From assembly GCA_039545295.1 (NCBI GenBank), contig BCIK01000001.1, positions 868,001 through 932,000 of the forward strand: a stretch of 64,000 nucleotides of DNA. The letters are read 5' to 3'. The notes beneath the pieces were generated by a model, which saw nothing but the letters and a program-made list of their open reading frames with translations, was not told the DNA's origin and searched no databases. Both the position numbers and the translations under genes were made by a program. Below, piece by piece: positions 12,744-24,256 of this stretch (its first letter is position 1; every line of letters starts with the position of its first letter). The stretch comes from Udeniomyces pyricola (Eukaryota > Basidiomycota > Tremellomycetes > Cystofilobasidiales > Mrakiaceae).

Positions 12744-13102
12744 GCGAAAAGACGTATCCTGCAGCTCGTTCTCCATTTTGCTTGTTCTTTTCGTCATTTC
12801 CATGTCAATGGTCAATGATAACGACGTTTGTGTTTTGATTTTTGTCTTTCCTTTTTCTTTCTTCGCTCCTCTTATATTGTCTGTCCTTTTTAAGCTGACG
12901 TCATCCAGGACCACTAGCTAAGCAACGTCTCGAATCATACATACATATACTAGATAGTTGTATGGCCTCAAACCCAGCTCGGGTCAACCCCAAACCTGAC
13001 GTACTACCTGATGAGAACAAACGTGCATGGTTTTCTTCTTCTACTTCTTTCTTATTCTCTTCTCTTCTTTTTTTTTTTTTTCTTCCTTTTTCTTCTCTCC
13101 AT
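12538..13102. other. Intergenic region with TG microsatellite and T37 homopolymer
   Basis: Downstream of VPS9 a (TG)n stretch (about 12680-12700) runs straight into 37 T residues (12701-12737). The right half contains a weak two-exon plus-strand reading frame (12962 onward) that is discussed as a finding. I annotate no firm gene here. Confidence 0.7.
12679..12737. repeat. (TG)n followed by T37 homopolymer
   Basis: Alternating TG repeats run directly into an unbroken run of 37 T residues, the longest homopolymer of A/T type in the window. Length may be unreliable in the assembly. Confidence 0.9.
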
Positions 13103-14951
13103 TCATAGCGTCCTGATGAGAGGTCGGATGATGAGCCCATGGACAAGAACCCACCCGAGTCCGATGAGACCCCACGCGACGGTTGGGGAGACTTCCAAGT
13201 AAGACTCATGCAGCAGACAGCTGCGCAACAACATGCCGGCGGGCGTCGGACCGATCGTTGTTCGGTAATCGGACCCGCTGGTCAAGGAAGATGTCGAGGA
13301 TGCTGTTGCCGGTGAAGAAGGAGAGGAAAGAGAGGTTTGACTTATACTGGAACTTGAAGGGTCGGTGCTGGTGTTGGAGATAGTGGTGGGAGGGTAGATC
13401 GAGGGAGTGGTGTAGATGAAGGCGTCGAGGTCTGAAATCGATGGACGGGAGGAAATTACAAAAAAAAAAAAAAAATGGGTTCGAGGTGAACAACGAGTTT
13501 TTCTTTTTAGAGAAGGTTGGTGTATACAGACTGATTGTTTAGTGACCAGTCGAGTCAAACCAACCAAGAGTCGGATGGGAAAGAAGTGAGGGGGACACGG
13601 ATAGGGATCATCCGGTTTGACTCATTAATTCGTATAATGGTACAAAGAGAACGACTCACCCAAGAACGTCACGTTCTCACTCTGCCCATTCCCCAAATTC
13701 ACCACCTCGACCGTATGGGTACCCTCTGGTAAGTCTCCAAAGAATGCATGAAGTCCCCCCAACTTTTCACACGTCTTACCATAAGGTAAGCCACATCCAC
13801 TCCTTCCATCGTGCGTGACTGTCGTCGTCGTCGTCGCCGCCGTCACGTCGCTAGACGCATTGAGGGTGACGGTGAAGAGGCCATGATCGTTGACCTGATC
13901 GCCATAGACGTAGAGGGCCGAGCCGACGAATGTGAAGGAGACCGAAGCCCCAGGGGAAGACGTGTACGTCGAACCACCACCGGAGAAAAGGACGTCCGCG
14001 TTCGTACCCCAGGGACCGGTGTAGGTCAGACGAGTATCGGACTCTTGCAGAGTCGTATTGACAGGGTTAGTCCTTTTGGAACACATGGGTCCCAAGTCCC
14101 CCCATATGTTCCGTTTTCAGAAAATTCAGAAGAAAAAAAAAGAGAGGAGAAGAAGAACGTTTAGGTAGGGGTTTTTTCTCTTTACATGCTTCAACAACTC
14201 CCCTAGTCGGTTGATATGTACTATGTTCTGTAGAACTCACCCGATTCTGATACCGTCGACGACGACCAAGTCCAACTCTAACACGCCTCCATCGGATTCT
14301 GATCCCCTCACTAATTCCATCGTCCAATCTCCATACGTCAATCCCGCTGTAGTAGAGTCAAAAAGCAAAGATCGAGATGTGTCGGTAGAAGGATCAGGGG
14401 GAATGGAAGAAGAGGAGGAGGAGGATTGGAAGGTGGAAATGTTGGTGGGATCGGATTGAGAGTAGAGGGTGATGACATAGGTCGCATTGAACGAGGGTCC
14501 ACGAGTGCCCCAAAGGGAGATGGATGATCCTAGAGACGGTTGTTTTGACCAGGGGAGAGGTTCAAAGGAGGGTTCAGCGAATGACTGATATGTGGTGTTT
14601 GGGTGTGTATCCATGACGATTTGATTCTGTACCGCGCCGGCCGCCGCCGACCACAAGGAACACATGAACTAGGCCAGACCCATCATGATGATTGTCGTTG
14701 ACTAGATTGACACCCCTCACTATGGCACGTCCTTTCCTCTCAAGAGGCTACTGACCTGTGTAGTTGAGGGAAACCTTGGCGTCTGGTTGGTCGGTGCGAT
14801 GATACGTTGCCTCATGATAGGCTGAGAGGTCGGGGTGACTGGACTCCCTCTGATCTTGCGGGTTGGGTGTTTGCCAGATGAGGGGATTTGCATAGTGGAG
14901 TGGGGGATCAAAGTCGTCGAGGAAGAGCTGGGTAGTTTGATTGGACTGCAT
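13103..14951 (-). CDS. Putative extracellular or membrane glycoprotein of the fungal duplicated beta-sandwich type
   Basis: Four exons (14951-14756, 14529-14241, 14072-13660, 13431-13103) give 408 residues. Two tandem copies of a beta-rich unit are visible. Each has a Tyr/Trp-rich opening (YTGPWG in the second), then a short hydrophobic strand before a (Y/W)G turn (SSISLWGTRG; FTFVGSALYVYGDQ), then HxxTVEV-like strands. This layout is common in basidiomycete secreted proteins of unknown function. There are several N-glycosylation sequons. A Ser/Thr-rich segment follows, and the last 30 residues are hydrophobic (VAWGLIGLGWVLVHGLII) and could be a membrane anchor. No signal peptide precedes the chosen ATG, and an acceptor-like CAG sits right at the start, so a 5' exon may be missing. 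The C-terminus is uncertain because a plus-strand frame overlaps it. Confidence 0.6.
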
Positions 14952-15329
14952 GGGTGGGTGGGATGAGGATGGATGTGTGTATGGGTTGTGTATGGGTTAA
15001 TGACGATGACGGATATATTGTCAACTTGTTAATTATCAGAATATATACTACTACTACTGTGCAATGACCGATCATCACGGAGCGAGTGCCGAGTGAGTCG
15101 AGGCGCGTCGACGATCGATTTGTCACACATGGACGCGTGCGTGCTCTTTGAGTCTTGAAGCCTTGACGCCTCGAGGGAGAGGCCAGAGGCGACGCAAAAG
15201 GAAAGCCTTATAAGCGTCTCGTCCGCTTTCCAGCATCTTTCTTGCCTTGCCCTCTGGTTCTTCTCCTTCTCCTTCTCCTTTTGCCTCACACACACCCACA
15301 CCCGCACCCACATCTACACACACACCACC
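14952..15329. other. Divergent promoter region between glycoprotein gene and CMS1
   Basis: The 378-nt interval carries A/T-rich TATATA near 15040 and CA-rich repeats just before the CMS1 ATG. No gene is seen, though a missing 5' exon of the minus-strand gene could lie here. Confidence 0.5.
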
Positions 15330-16713
15330 ATGGGAGACGACCTCGAAGATGATTACATCCAAACGGCCGAAGAGCATCTCTCCGACATCGACGACGACGA
15401 CTCAGCGCACGACATCCGCCCTGCCTACGACGAGGAACTCGATGGCGATGCCGATCTTTCCCCCCCACGCGCGCTCGCTGGAGGCAAGAGAAAGGCCGAC
15501 GATGAGGATGACGAGGGAGATGATAGTACCGATGGTGCCGCCGCGGTGACTCGAGCGAACGGGTCCGACAACTTGACGGCTGAGGAGAAGAAGAAGGAGC
15601 AGAAACGCAAGAACAAGGAGAAGTTCAAGGAGAAAAAGGTGCGTCTCCTTCTAGAGCAAAGATCAAAGGACTTTTCCGTGGTGATTTACTGGAAATACAT
15701 ATGAGGCTTGCTCGTCTGGGTGGGCTCGATAGGGCATGGGAATGAATAGGAAACAGGGAGGGGGAGGGGGATCCTACAGAGCATAGAAAGGAGCAAGAAC
15801 GTGGCGATTTTTGAACTAACCTTCTCTTTCCCCCTGTTGCGCATTCACTCTTAACCCCCCCCCCCCCCCCTTGACCTTTGACCTAACCCTCTCATCGACA
15901 TCGCCAACCTCTCCATCTATGATTCCTTGCTTCTCCTCCCTCTCCATCTTTCTTGCTTCAAGAAAGCTCGACTAGCAGCGTCCCACCCGATTCTCGTCGC
16001 TCCTTCAGTATCCTCGCTCGAGCCTAACACGTCCGCTGACGCAGCCGCCGGCGGCCTCACTACCAACTCGACGACGTCGGCTCAGTTGCTTCAACTCCTC
16101 CGAGCGAACCAGAAGCTTTCGCTCAAGGACCTCTCCGCTCTCGAGTGGGAAGAGCGTCAGTTGCCTGGTACGTTTTTATCGGGCTGGTTTCACATCCTTT
16201 CTTCCAGAAAACAAGTGTATATATAACCTAATTTGTTCTCCTGATATGCATATATTCCCTCCATCTATCCCTTGCGTTCTCCATCTAGCGACGTCGATCT
16301 TTCAACCCTCCTCCTCCTCCTCTTCTACTCCTTCCAGCTCCACCTCTCCTCTCGTCAACTACATTCAATCCTCCATCGTTCTCCCTCAAACGCCGCCCAA
16401 ACGGAACGGAGCCCCCTACATCCTCATCCTCGCGAGCTCCGGTCAGCGATGCGCCGATCTCGTCCGGGAACTCCGTGCGCTCAGCCCGTCAGGAGGAGGA
16501 GGCGGTAGTGGTGAGGGTGTAAAGGGCAAAGGCAAGGGTAAAGCCGCCACGGCCTCGAAAGGGAAAGGAACCGGGGAGATTGCAAAGGTTCGTGTCTCGT
16601 TTTATTTAAAATATATATATATCAATTTTCGAGATCGTATGGGGGTTTTCAATTTCCACCTAAACCTCGCAAGTCGCATGCATAATTACTCCACTTCACT
16701 CACTCCCCTCCCC

Positions 16714-16760
<47 letters not shown>

Positions 16761-17348
16761 CCTACTTACTCACTTGAATTCTCTTCATCGTTCAGCTCTT
16801 TGCGAAGCACTTCAAGCTTTCGGAGCATATTGCCTACCTTTCTACCACGCCGCTCTCCATGGCCGTCGGGACGCCTCATCGTGTAGCCGAACTCCTCCGA
16901 GCCAGTTGCGTCATCTCTCTTTTTTTTTTTCCTTTTTTCCTTTCTTTCTTTCTTTCTTTCGCTCTCTTTTCCTCCTCCCCCCCTCCCCGGACCACCTTCC
17001 CTCTGATCTTCCCCTTCTTCCCAACGCTCTCAAGCTGAAATCAACCAAACATCCCTTCCTCCCCCCTTCTTTGTGTGTGTGCATGTAGAGGCCCTCCATC
17101 CACCTCCGTTCATCCTTCTCGATGCGACGCACCGCGATTCCAAGACGCGAACGCTACTTGAGATCGTCGAGTGTCGCGACCAGATCTGGCGGGACGTCCT
17201 CTCTTCTTCGACGGCCTCGCCTTCCGACTCAGCAGCAGCTGGCATCCCGGAGGCTGGAGCCGAGGGAGTGACAGGAAGCGTGTTGGATGGGTTGAGAAAG
17301 GAGGGTCAACCTGGGGACGAAGGCGTCGTCCGACTCGGAGTCTTTTGA
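15330..17348 (+). CDS. CMS1: CMS1-family ribosome biogenesis protein
   Basis: Five exons (15330-15638, 15963-16167, 16289-16587, 16796-16904, 17089-17348) give 393 residues. The N-terminus is acidic (DDD/EE runs) followed by a Lys-rich stretch (EEKKKEQKRKNKEKFKEKK), as in Cms1. The conserved core reads LSLKDLSALEWEERQLP, ILASSGQRCADLVRELR, LFAKHFKLSEHIAYLSTTPL, GTPHRVAELLRAKAL, then FILLDATHRDSKTRTLLEI. It looks like a degenerate helicase-like fold: the GTPxR block resembles motif III/IV geography, but Walker A and DEAD residues are absent. Yeast Cms1 sits in the 90S pre-ribosome in the nucleolus. Intron 1 carries C16 and intron 3 carries C44 before their acceptors. Family assignment comes from the core blocks and length; I regard it as secure. 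Confidence 0.88.
16715..16758 (+). repeat. C44 homopolymer in CMS1 intron 3
   Basis: Forty-four consecutive C residues precede the acceptor at 16795 by 37 nt. This is the longest homopolymer in the window. It acts as, or replaces, the polypyrimidine tract; the exact length may be a sequencing estimate. Confidence 0.9.
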
Positions 17349-17676
17349 TATTGATAAAGAGAAGAAGAAAGAGAAGGGTCGACAGATGGAACACACGCGT
17401 GGATAGAATGAGGGTGTTGTCAGACCCAGTGTACCGTTATTTGCTCGCGCGTGGAAGGATGGGTATGAGTGAATTGCTCATGACATAGTACATCGTCTCG
17501 TGTATATTCGCTGGATTTCTGGCAATCCGTTCAAGCCGTATGTAGCGCTCTAGTAACACCTTCATGCCCCCGCCCCCCGCCCCCCCCCCTCCCTCCCCTC
17601 CGCTTCCTTCCTTCCTCCCGCTGAGCCTCGAAAAGGAAAACAAGAAAGAAAAAGGAAACCCTCTGAAACAAGGGAT
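17349..17676. other. Convergent intergenic region
   Basis: The short region between CMS1 and the DDHD gene includes a C-rich block (about 17568-17590). No gene is seen. Confidence 0.6.
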
Positions 17677-20600
17677 TTATTGATCACCACTTCTCTGCGT
17701 CTCCAAATCCTCCTTCTTCGCAAACACTTCGGACAAGATGAAGCTCGCAAAGTCGCTGTCCTGCCAGTAGCTGCTGTGGGCGGCGAGCATGTCGATATAG
17801 GCCGAGATGGAGCCTTCGCTTTGGAGGTAGAAACTGGATTGATCGGGTTGAGAAAGAGAGGTTAGAGATGGGGAGAGAGTGAAGAACAGAGATGGAGTAA
17901 ATAGATTAGTTCGGTATGTTGCGGAGGAAGGAAATGACTGTGGAACAACCATTGTAGAAGAGATGGAACCCACTCGATCTGCAAAAACAGGTTGCCCGTC
18001 GTAACGCACGCATTTGAAAAAGAAGATATCAAGTAAAATTAAAAGTACAAAGAGACCCAAAGAACGGCGTACTTTAAGTCAAGTAGAACCCCAAAACGAA
18101 TCAGAATCAAACCAGACAAAGGCAACGTACGGCCCCGTGCGGATTGAGGTGATCAAACAGCTTCTGTGCTCGGCTCTTGGGTGGTGGAGGAGGGGGGTCG
18201 GGATGGGCAACCACAATCTGTGCAACATCAACGGGTGTTTAGGAGGTCAGTACCAGTAAGCTTCGTGTTGGAAGACTCGTTGCTCTGCTTTTTTTTCATT
18301 TTCTCGTTGAATTTGTTATGCGACGGCCTCTGAGACTAGTGACGACGCAGTAGGCGGTCGCGAGCCAGGGGATGCAGAGAAGCTGGGACTTACCTCGGAT
18401 ATAAAAGGTGGTTTCTTCTCTTCGTCCCCTTCAGGGTGCGACGACGAGCTACTACCAAAAGGCTACAAACATGGACAGACACAGAATTGTGGAACGAGTT
18501 TTGAACACGATTGTGTCAGCAAGGTCGCCGACTGGTTGCTGGAAGAGTAACTGTTCTACAACTTACATTAGGCAGGTGTGGTATCGGTACGCTCGGCAAA
18601 CTACTGTACACTGATGCCAGCAAGCTCGATGTCACACTTTGGATCTGCAGTGGTGGTTTCGTCTTCGCTAGGGCTGAGTCGACCGTCGCGTTGAGACTGT
18701 ACGCAATCGGGTCGGCGCTCGCAAAGATGTTGTACACGGTGTCACACGAGAGACAGCCATAGCGACCGGCTCGATCGAGGGCTTGATCGGCAGGAACGTC
18801 TTTAGTGCGTTCGCGTCCCTGTAATGAACAACAAGTCGAAAGAAAGAAGAAAGAAACAAAGAAGGAGAGGCATGAGTTGAGACGTGTTCATTGTTGTCAC
18901 TTCCTGAGCTACTCTTCATGGGTGGAAACAGAACGACTCACGCGACGGGGAATAATTTGGGCTTGTTCGAGATGGCAAAACAGTCCTAAAGGGCTTCCGA
19001 CCAGGAATAGAGCGCGTGTGTTGAACAAAAACCGATCTTTGCTCTTATAAACAACCTGAATTCCCCCGCATCGAACAGAGAGGTGAGCTATCAGACTTCT
19101 CTACACTCGTTCCTTCAGAGGATTCTTGCATGGGAACGGACTTCCACCTACGCACCTGCTTGGGTAGAACCGAGAGTGGCGGCATAATGGTCGCTTGATT
19201 CGAAAGGATATCAGCAACGAGGGCGGAGCCAAGCTTCGAGAGAAGAGACCGAACCAAGCTAATCTATCAGCGACTCATCCAGCTATACATGCTTCGATCA
19301 AAACCCACACGAGCGCGAGGAACCAAGATCATTTGAGGTCCTAGCAAACGACCTTCTTACCGAATGGCCAATGAGATGGACTTTTCCTGTCTGCTCAAAG
19401 TCTGGCCGACGTCGAACCCATTTGCGGTAAACTCGGTTAGCCTCGACTGCGACGGCTCTGAGAACGAGAGGGATAAAGGCACATAAAGCAACAGATCGAT
19501 CATCGCAATCAGTTTGCGTTCTTACTTACAAGTAAGAGGAGCGCAGGAGCCAGTCACTCACTCAATCATTGCCTTACGGTGAGACGACATATAAAATGGC
19601 ACGTCAATCAGAACCGAGTTGGCCATTTCTCGTATCCACGGGATGGATTTCGTGAGCGTGACTTCTTCGAGGGAGTATCTGATTGAGGGAACGGATACGA
19701 AAAGGGGTCAGTACCTGATCCCTGCTTATTTGAAAGAATTTGCGATCGAAGCGCTGACGAACCGGTTGTGGAATCCGTGCGTATCATCCTCGGTGGCTCG
19801 AACAGCGTCGTGGGCGATTTGGAAGGACGATCGCCATTGAATAGGTAAAAACTGGATCTGACGTCCGTTCATCATCTTGGCTTGTTTCGGATTCAGAGCT
19901 TGGGTCTGAACTAGTTTCCGTAGCGAGTTGGCATCCTAACAACGATGTTTGGAGAGGGATCGAGAAAGATACAGATTGATCATAAGGTACGAATCATAAT
20001 TGAGGATTTGGTTGGCCAGGTAAAGTTCACTCACATCTAAGAAGTTATAAAGAGATTAGATGAGAGCTTAGTATCACATAAGCATGTATGATATTCGAAG
20101 GAGAAGCTTCCAGTGCTTTGTAAACTTACAAAGGGAGTTCCATGACTCGTTGGTTGCAGTGAGCCCCTGACCAATTCCGCTGTTGAGGCCAGCATATCCG
20201 CACACCGTAAGTGGCACATTCATCTTGATGTCGACCGACCTCCCGATGGAAACTTACTGTACAATAAGAACTAGGTCGGTAACTTCTTCCGCAGGTGGCT
20301 CTCCCGCTTCTCCATCCTCCTACAAGATTACAAAGAAACAGCAAAGCCAAGCTATGTCAATCAATTACGTGCCAACATCTTCAAACTCAAAGGCGCTCAT
20401 ATGTCTTTACTAACCTTCAGCGTCGGAGCCTCTATCCCTTCGGCCGGTTCGACGACTTGCTGGGGGGGTCGGGGATTCCGGGCGAACACAGCAGCCGTGT
20501 ACCCTCGATAAACTGGACAAAAGGGTCAGTGACGTGATATTCACGCAATCCCGTTTCCTGACCTCATGTTACTGACCGAGTCGCCCTCCAGAGTACGTTC

Positions 20601-22089
20601 CGCCGATTGTTGAGTAAAGACTTTGAGAAAGCCGACTTGATATCGAGGCGCGATCCCTAGAAAAACACAAATGTAATCAATCCTATCAGCTCAATTCCAA
20701 CGTGTCTTATTGCATCAATCTGGTTCTTTGTGAGTTGGCCTACGCTACGACTTCCGCTCGATCGTCTGTATGGAAGATGACATGCGATCCCGTGAGAAGT
20801 TGCTCAGAACGCGGCATATGATGCCAAAATTCGGCCTCGGTATCCCTGGCCTTGACAAGGGCCGAATCAATGTTGATCTGATATGAGACCTAATCAAGTG
20901 GCCCAACAGTTTGGACAGGGTTGAACGTAATCTAGATGTTGATCAGTTGTTTAAGCAAGACAGCGGCAATTCACTACACGCGAAGAACTCACCTTCCAAG
21001 GCTCTGCTTTTCTATAAAAAGAAAACAGTCAGCAACAAACTCAGCATAGTGCCCTTAATCTGGTGAAGCCTATTGTAGATCAATCATATGATGAACAGAC
21101 TGAGCTCACTTGTACGTCTCCTCCAATTCCAACGCGAGCTCATCGGGACAAGGCGTATGAGCATCGTAGAACCATAGACATCGTTGGACCGGTAAGGTAT
21201 CACGAAGCTCCCAAAAGACGGGCAACAGCTACCATCAACAAGGAAGTGAAGAGGTGAGAATTAGTCGCATCGTCAGCATAAGAATGATGACGAGTGATGG
21301 TCGAAACCGCGACATCGCATGCCCCATTCAGGAACCCATTCCAGCTTCCTTGGTCATGCAAAGATGATTGAGTCCGCACCTTCATCTCCTTTACATTGAC
21401 TTCAAACAGTCCATCTTTCCCAACGTTGACGTTGGTCAGCCCATCTGTCTCCTCCATCTCCTCCAACTCCTCGAGGGTTCTCTCGCGAAGCTTCTCTTCC
21501 TCCTCCAACTCGGCAGCTCTCGTCTTTCGCTCCTCCATCTCAAGCAACTCATCCGCCTCCAACGCCCGACCCTGATCGTCCACCTCTGTTGACGGATCGA
21601 CAGTTTCTCCTTCAGCCGGATCCAATCTCGAGGTTGATGGCTTTTCATTGGCATTCATAGGCGGCGGGCCTGATTGGTTCCTGACAATCGTCGCCGCCTG
21701 CTCTTCAGCCGTCAATCCTTGAAAGACCGCCTCCATCGCTTCAGATTCAGACGAGGTGAAAGGGGTATAGTTGGGCGATTGAGTCGAGGGCGCTCCCTGT
21801 AGTCGGAATCCAATAAGCGTATCGTGAGCCAAAACAGAAGAGAGAATATAGACGCGTCAAGTAAGGTTTTCAGAAAAAGGGTTCAAGAACAGGACAACCA
21901 GGAACCAGCCGGAAGCAACACGACCACACTTGTCCATTTGCTCGCAGAGTACTCCTCTTCTAGTTGGGGAATCATGAAGGAATGAATGGGCGAGACACGT
22001 ACGAGAAGGTCCAGGTAGGCGGAACAACGATGCATCCATCGAATCTCAAGTTCCGGCGCCTGCTCCTGTGGTCGGTCCGGATTCGGCAT
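17677..22089 (-). CDS. DDHD-domain phospholipase (PA-PLA1/YOR022C type)
   Basis: Twenty-one exons give 752 residues: 22089-22003, 21959-21930, 21796-21380, 21228-21110, 21011-20993, 20889-20744, 20656-20577, 20512-20415, 20319-20258, 20179-20130, 20036-20035, 19935-19763, 19678-19562, 19457-19361, 19233-19156, 19055-18942, 18818-18567, 18462-18394, 18217-18131, 17978-17974, 17833-17677. The read-through follows the intracellular PLA1 family: WFYDAHTPCPDELALELEE, KKAEPWKVSYQINID, VYRGYTAAVFARNPR, LVLIVHGIGQ, the lipase elbow GHSLGSALVADIL with nucleophile Ser near 499, VYNIFASADPIAY, HLNPHGAIDFYLQSEG, then AAHSSYW. Such enzymes cleave phosphatidic acid and related lipids on mitochondrial or ER-Golgi membranes. 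A 2-nt exon (within Tyr 370) and a 5-nt exon (Ile700-Asp701) are needed to keep frame. The start is the first ATG after an acceptor-like site, so an upstream exon may exist. Confidence 0.9.
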
Positions 22090-22615
22090 GGTTTCTCGGA
22101 ATGCGTCGGGCAAAAAGGCAAGCTACAGGAGCAGGGTGACCCAAAGCGAAAGAGATTACGATGAGCGAGCCGAGAGAGGATAGGATTGGAATGGATAGCT
22201 AGGCGAGGTTGGGAAAGGGGAGCTCGAGGGTGAACGTTGCAAGTCGCTGTCGGAGAAAAGGGGGTCGAATGGAGAAGGTCAGAAGAACGGAAGCTAAGAC
22301 TTTCACATGCTCTTGCAAGCTGCAAGCTGCATCCTTGGAAAGCTCGGAGTTCGGAGCTCGAGGATTCCGCGCACAGCATTTGTGCTTTGAGGCTCGATGA
22401 CATCACCAGCCGGTCGTTTGGGTTTCAGCCGGCGTCGCGGGATTTTCGTCCTTTTCTTTTCTTCTTTCTTGCGCGTCTACTATTTTCTCGCGTCTGAGGA
22501 AAATCATGACGACGGATAGATTCATGAAGATATCTTCTCGTATAAAGAAGACATTGGACTCTGAATCACCTCCTTTTGCCCTAATAAATCGAAGTCACCC
22601 TGGCTCGCCGCCACT
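22090..22615. other. Intergenic region between HSC20 and DDHD genes
   Basis: About 0.5 kb separates two minus-strand genes. It holds the HSC20 3' flank and the likely DDHD promoter. A possible 5' non-coding or coding exon of the DDHD gene cannot be excluded (acceptor-like CCTGTAG at about 22125). No independent gene is supported. Confidence 0.5.
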
Positions 22616-23943
22616 CTATCCAACAGGGTTGACCTTCTCCTTGACCGCATCGTCCACGTTACGCCAATACCGAAGCTCAACGCAAAGCTCCTTGGCCCGC
22701 ACGAGGTCCTTTGCCTCGAAAGCTGTAGCGAGGGTCCGTATGGTCTCCTCAGCTTTCTCTGTGGAAGACACCCCCACACACCAATGAAGAACAGGCGTTC
22801 AAGGCGGAGATATATCAGTCATGTTCTCATGTCATCCCTTCACTGGCTTTGGAAGGATACTCTCTCTGGTTGGTCACGCGATGAGCTGGTGAGAGAAGAG
22901 GAACGAGAGCAAGAAGGTACCAACCTCGGTTGGATTCTCGAATACTTTCGACGACTTCCTCTGATTCAGCGTCCTCCAGAGCCTCACGAGCTTCGAGGAT
23001 CTCCATCAGGAGTTCCTGATCCGACACAGAGTCGGATTCCGTGACTTCGATGTTGTAGAGCGAAAGCTGAAAGTCGTATCAGGAAGGGAAGTAAATGTCA
23101 GTTTCGTCGTCCTCTTTTGTTGATCCTTTTTGCTCCTTTGTGCTATGGCTTTGGCCCTCCATCACTCCTTCCGAGCTGCAGGGAAGAGCTTGGCTCAGCT
23201 TCGAGAATTGTCTCGGAAAGTAGAACTTACCAGGTACTGTGCTCGGGACAGTGGGCTCTTAAGACACTCGTACGCCTTGTTTAGCAAACTCGACTGCTCC
23301 TGGGCAAGCTGATACTGGATCTGCATATGGGTCAAACCCGAGACATCCAGTAGTCTTTATAAGTATATGGTCTTCAAATCAATACACCCAAGCCAACCCC
23401 CCCCCCCCCCCGGCTCGAAGTGGCTGTTCCACCGAACCCAAACAGCCATCAGTCATCCATTGAGATGTTCGCCCAACTCACCTCGCCTTTGCCCTTGTAC
23501 CGATCGGGATGAACCTCTCTACTCTTCTGCAAGAATACGGTTTTGATCTGGCTCTGATCAATCTCAAACTGGCCTTCTTCCGGTAGGTTAAGGATTTTGA
23601 AGTAGTTGGAACCGCCGTGGGCATGTGGAGCGACGGGGAGGATGGACTCGCATGACGCGCAGTGGGTGGACGTCGCGGTCTCATGCAAGGGAACAGCACA
23701 TGACCAACAGCTCGCGGAGTGAGAGGGGATCTCGAGCGTAGTGGATGAATCAGGGGCCGATGAAAGAGGAGCAGAAGGAGATGAAGAGGAGAGATAGCGA
23801 ATAGAGTGAAAGGTTGATGGGATGGATATCGCCGAGCGAGGAAGGGAAAGAGATGAAGGAGCGAGCCGGAGAACGGTCCTTGACTGAGCGGTGGCAACTG
23901 ATCGGGCGAGGGATCTGAGGATAAGAGTAGGGGTAGCGGACAT
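22616..23943 (-). CDS. JAC1: Mitochondrial Fe-S cluster co-chaperone HSC20/JAC1
   Basis: Four exons (23943-23482, 23320-23231, 23066-22925, 22758-22616) give 278 residues. The N-terminus is rich in Arg, Ser and Ala without acids, as expected for a mitochondrial presequence. Two CxxC pairs follow (CWSC and CASC, about 80-100), which in animal HSC20 bind zinc. A J-domain follows with YFKILNLP, then the catalytic HPD at about 145-147 (VHPDRYKGKGE). Exon 2 continues QEQSSLLNKAYECLKSPLSR, and exons 3-4 form the C-terminal helical HscB domain that binds the scaffold protein (SDQELLMEILEAREALE; LCVELRYWRNVDDAV). It stimulates the Hsp70 that transfers clusters from ISU1. Intron 1 contains C15 on the plus strand, so G15 in the transcript. 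Confidence 0.95.
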
Positions 23944-24256
23944 GTGGGGGCGAATGATAAGCAGTCAGATGGATGGATGGGTGGTGGAGGAGGAGGAAGA
24001 TGATATGGCGATGTAAAGCTGATTCTGAGCTGCAATTGTCGATTACAGACAGAACCCAAACCATCGGGTTTCCGCGCTTGAGCGCTTGAGTAAGGAGCCA
24101 AGTTATGACGTTTGTCCCATCTGCCACTCATCCAAACTGATAACTATACACGAGACCTGTCAACATACATATCATTCATCCTTCGTTCAATCAACCAATC
24201 AATCCTCTCACGTCTATCCACCCAGCCTTCTTGGCCATCCAAACTCCAAACCCCTC
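23944..24256. other. Divergent promoter region between HSC20 and a small unknown gene
   Basis: This is a 313-nt shared upstream region. I see no element that I can name. Confidence 0.5.

Noticed and set aside
20898..20936. Alternative exon and 39-nt intron in the DDHD gene (ITFNPVQT frame)
   Set aside because: The acceptor GATTAG at 20890 gives EPWKVSYQINID, matching the family, without an implausibly short intron.
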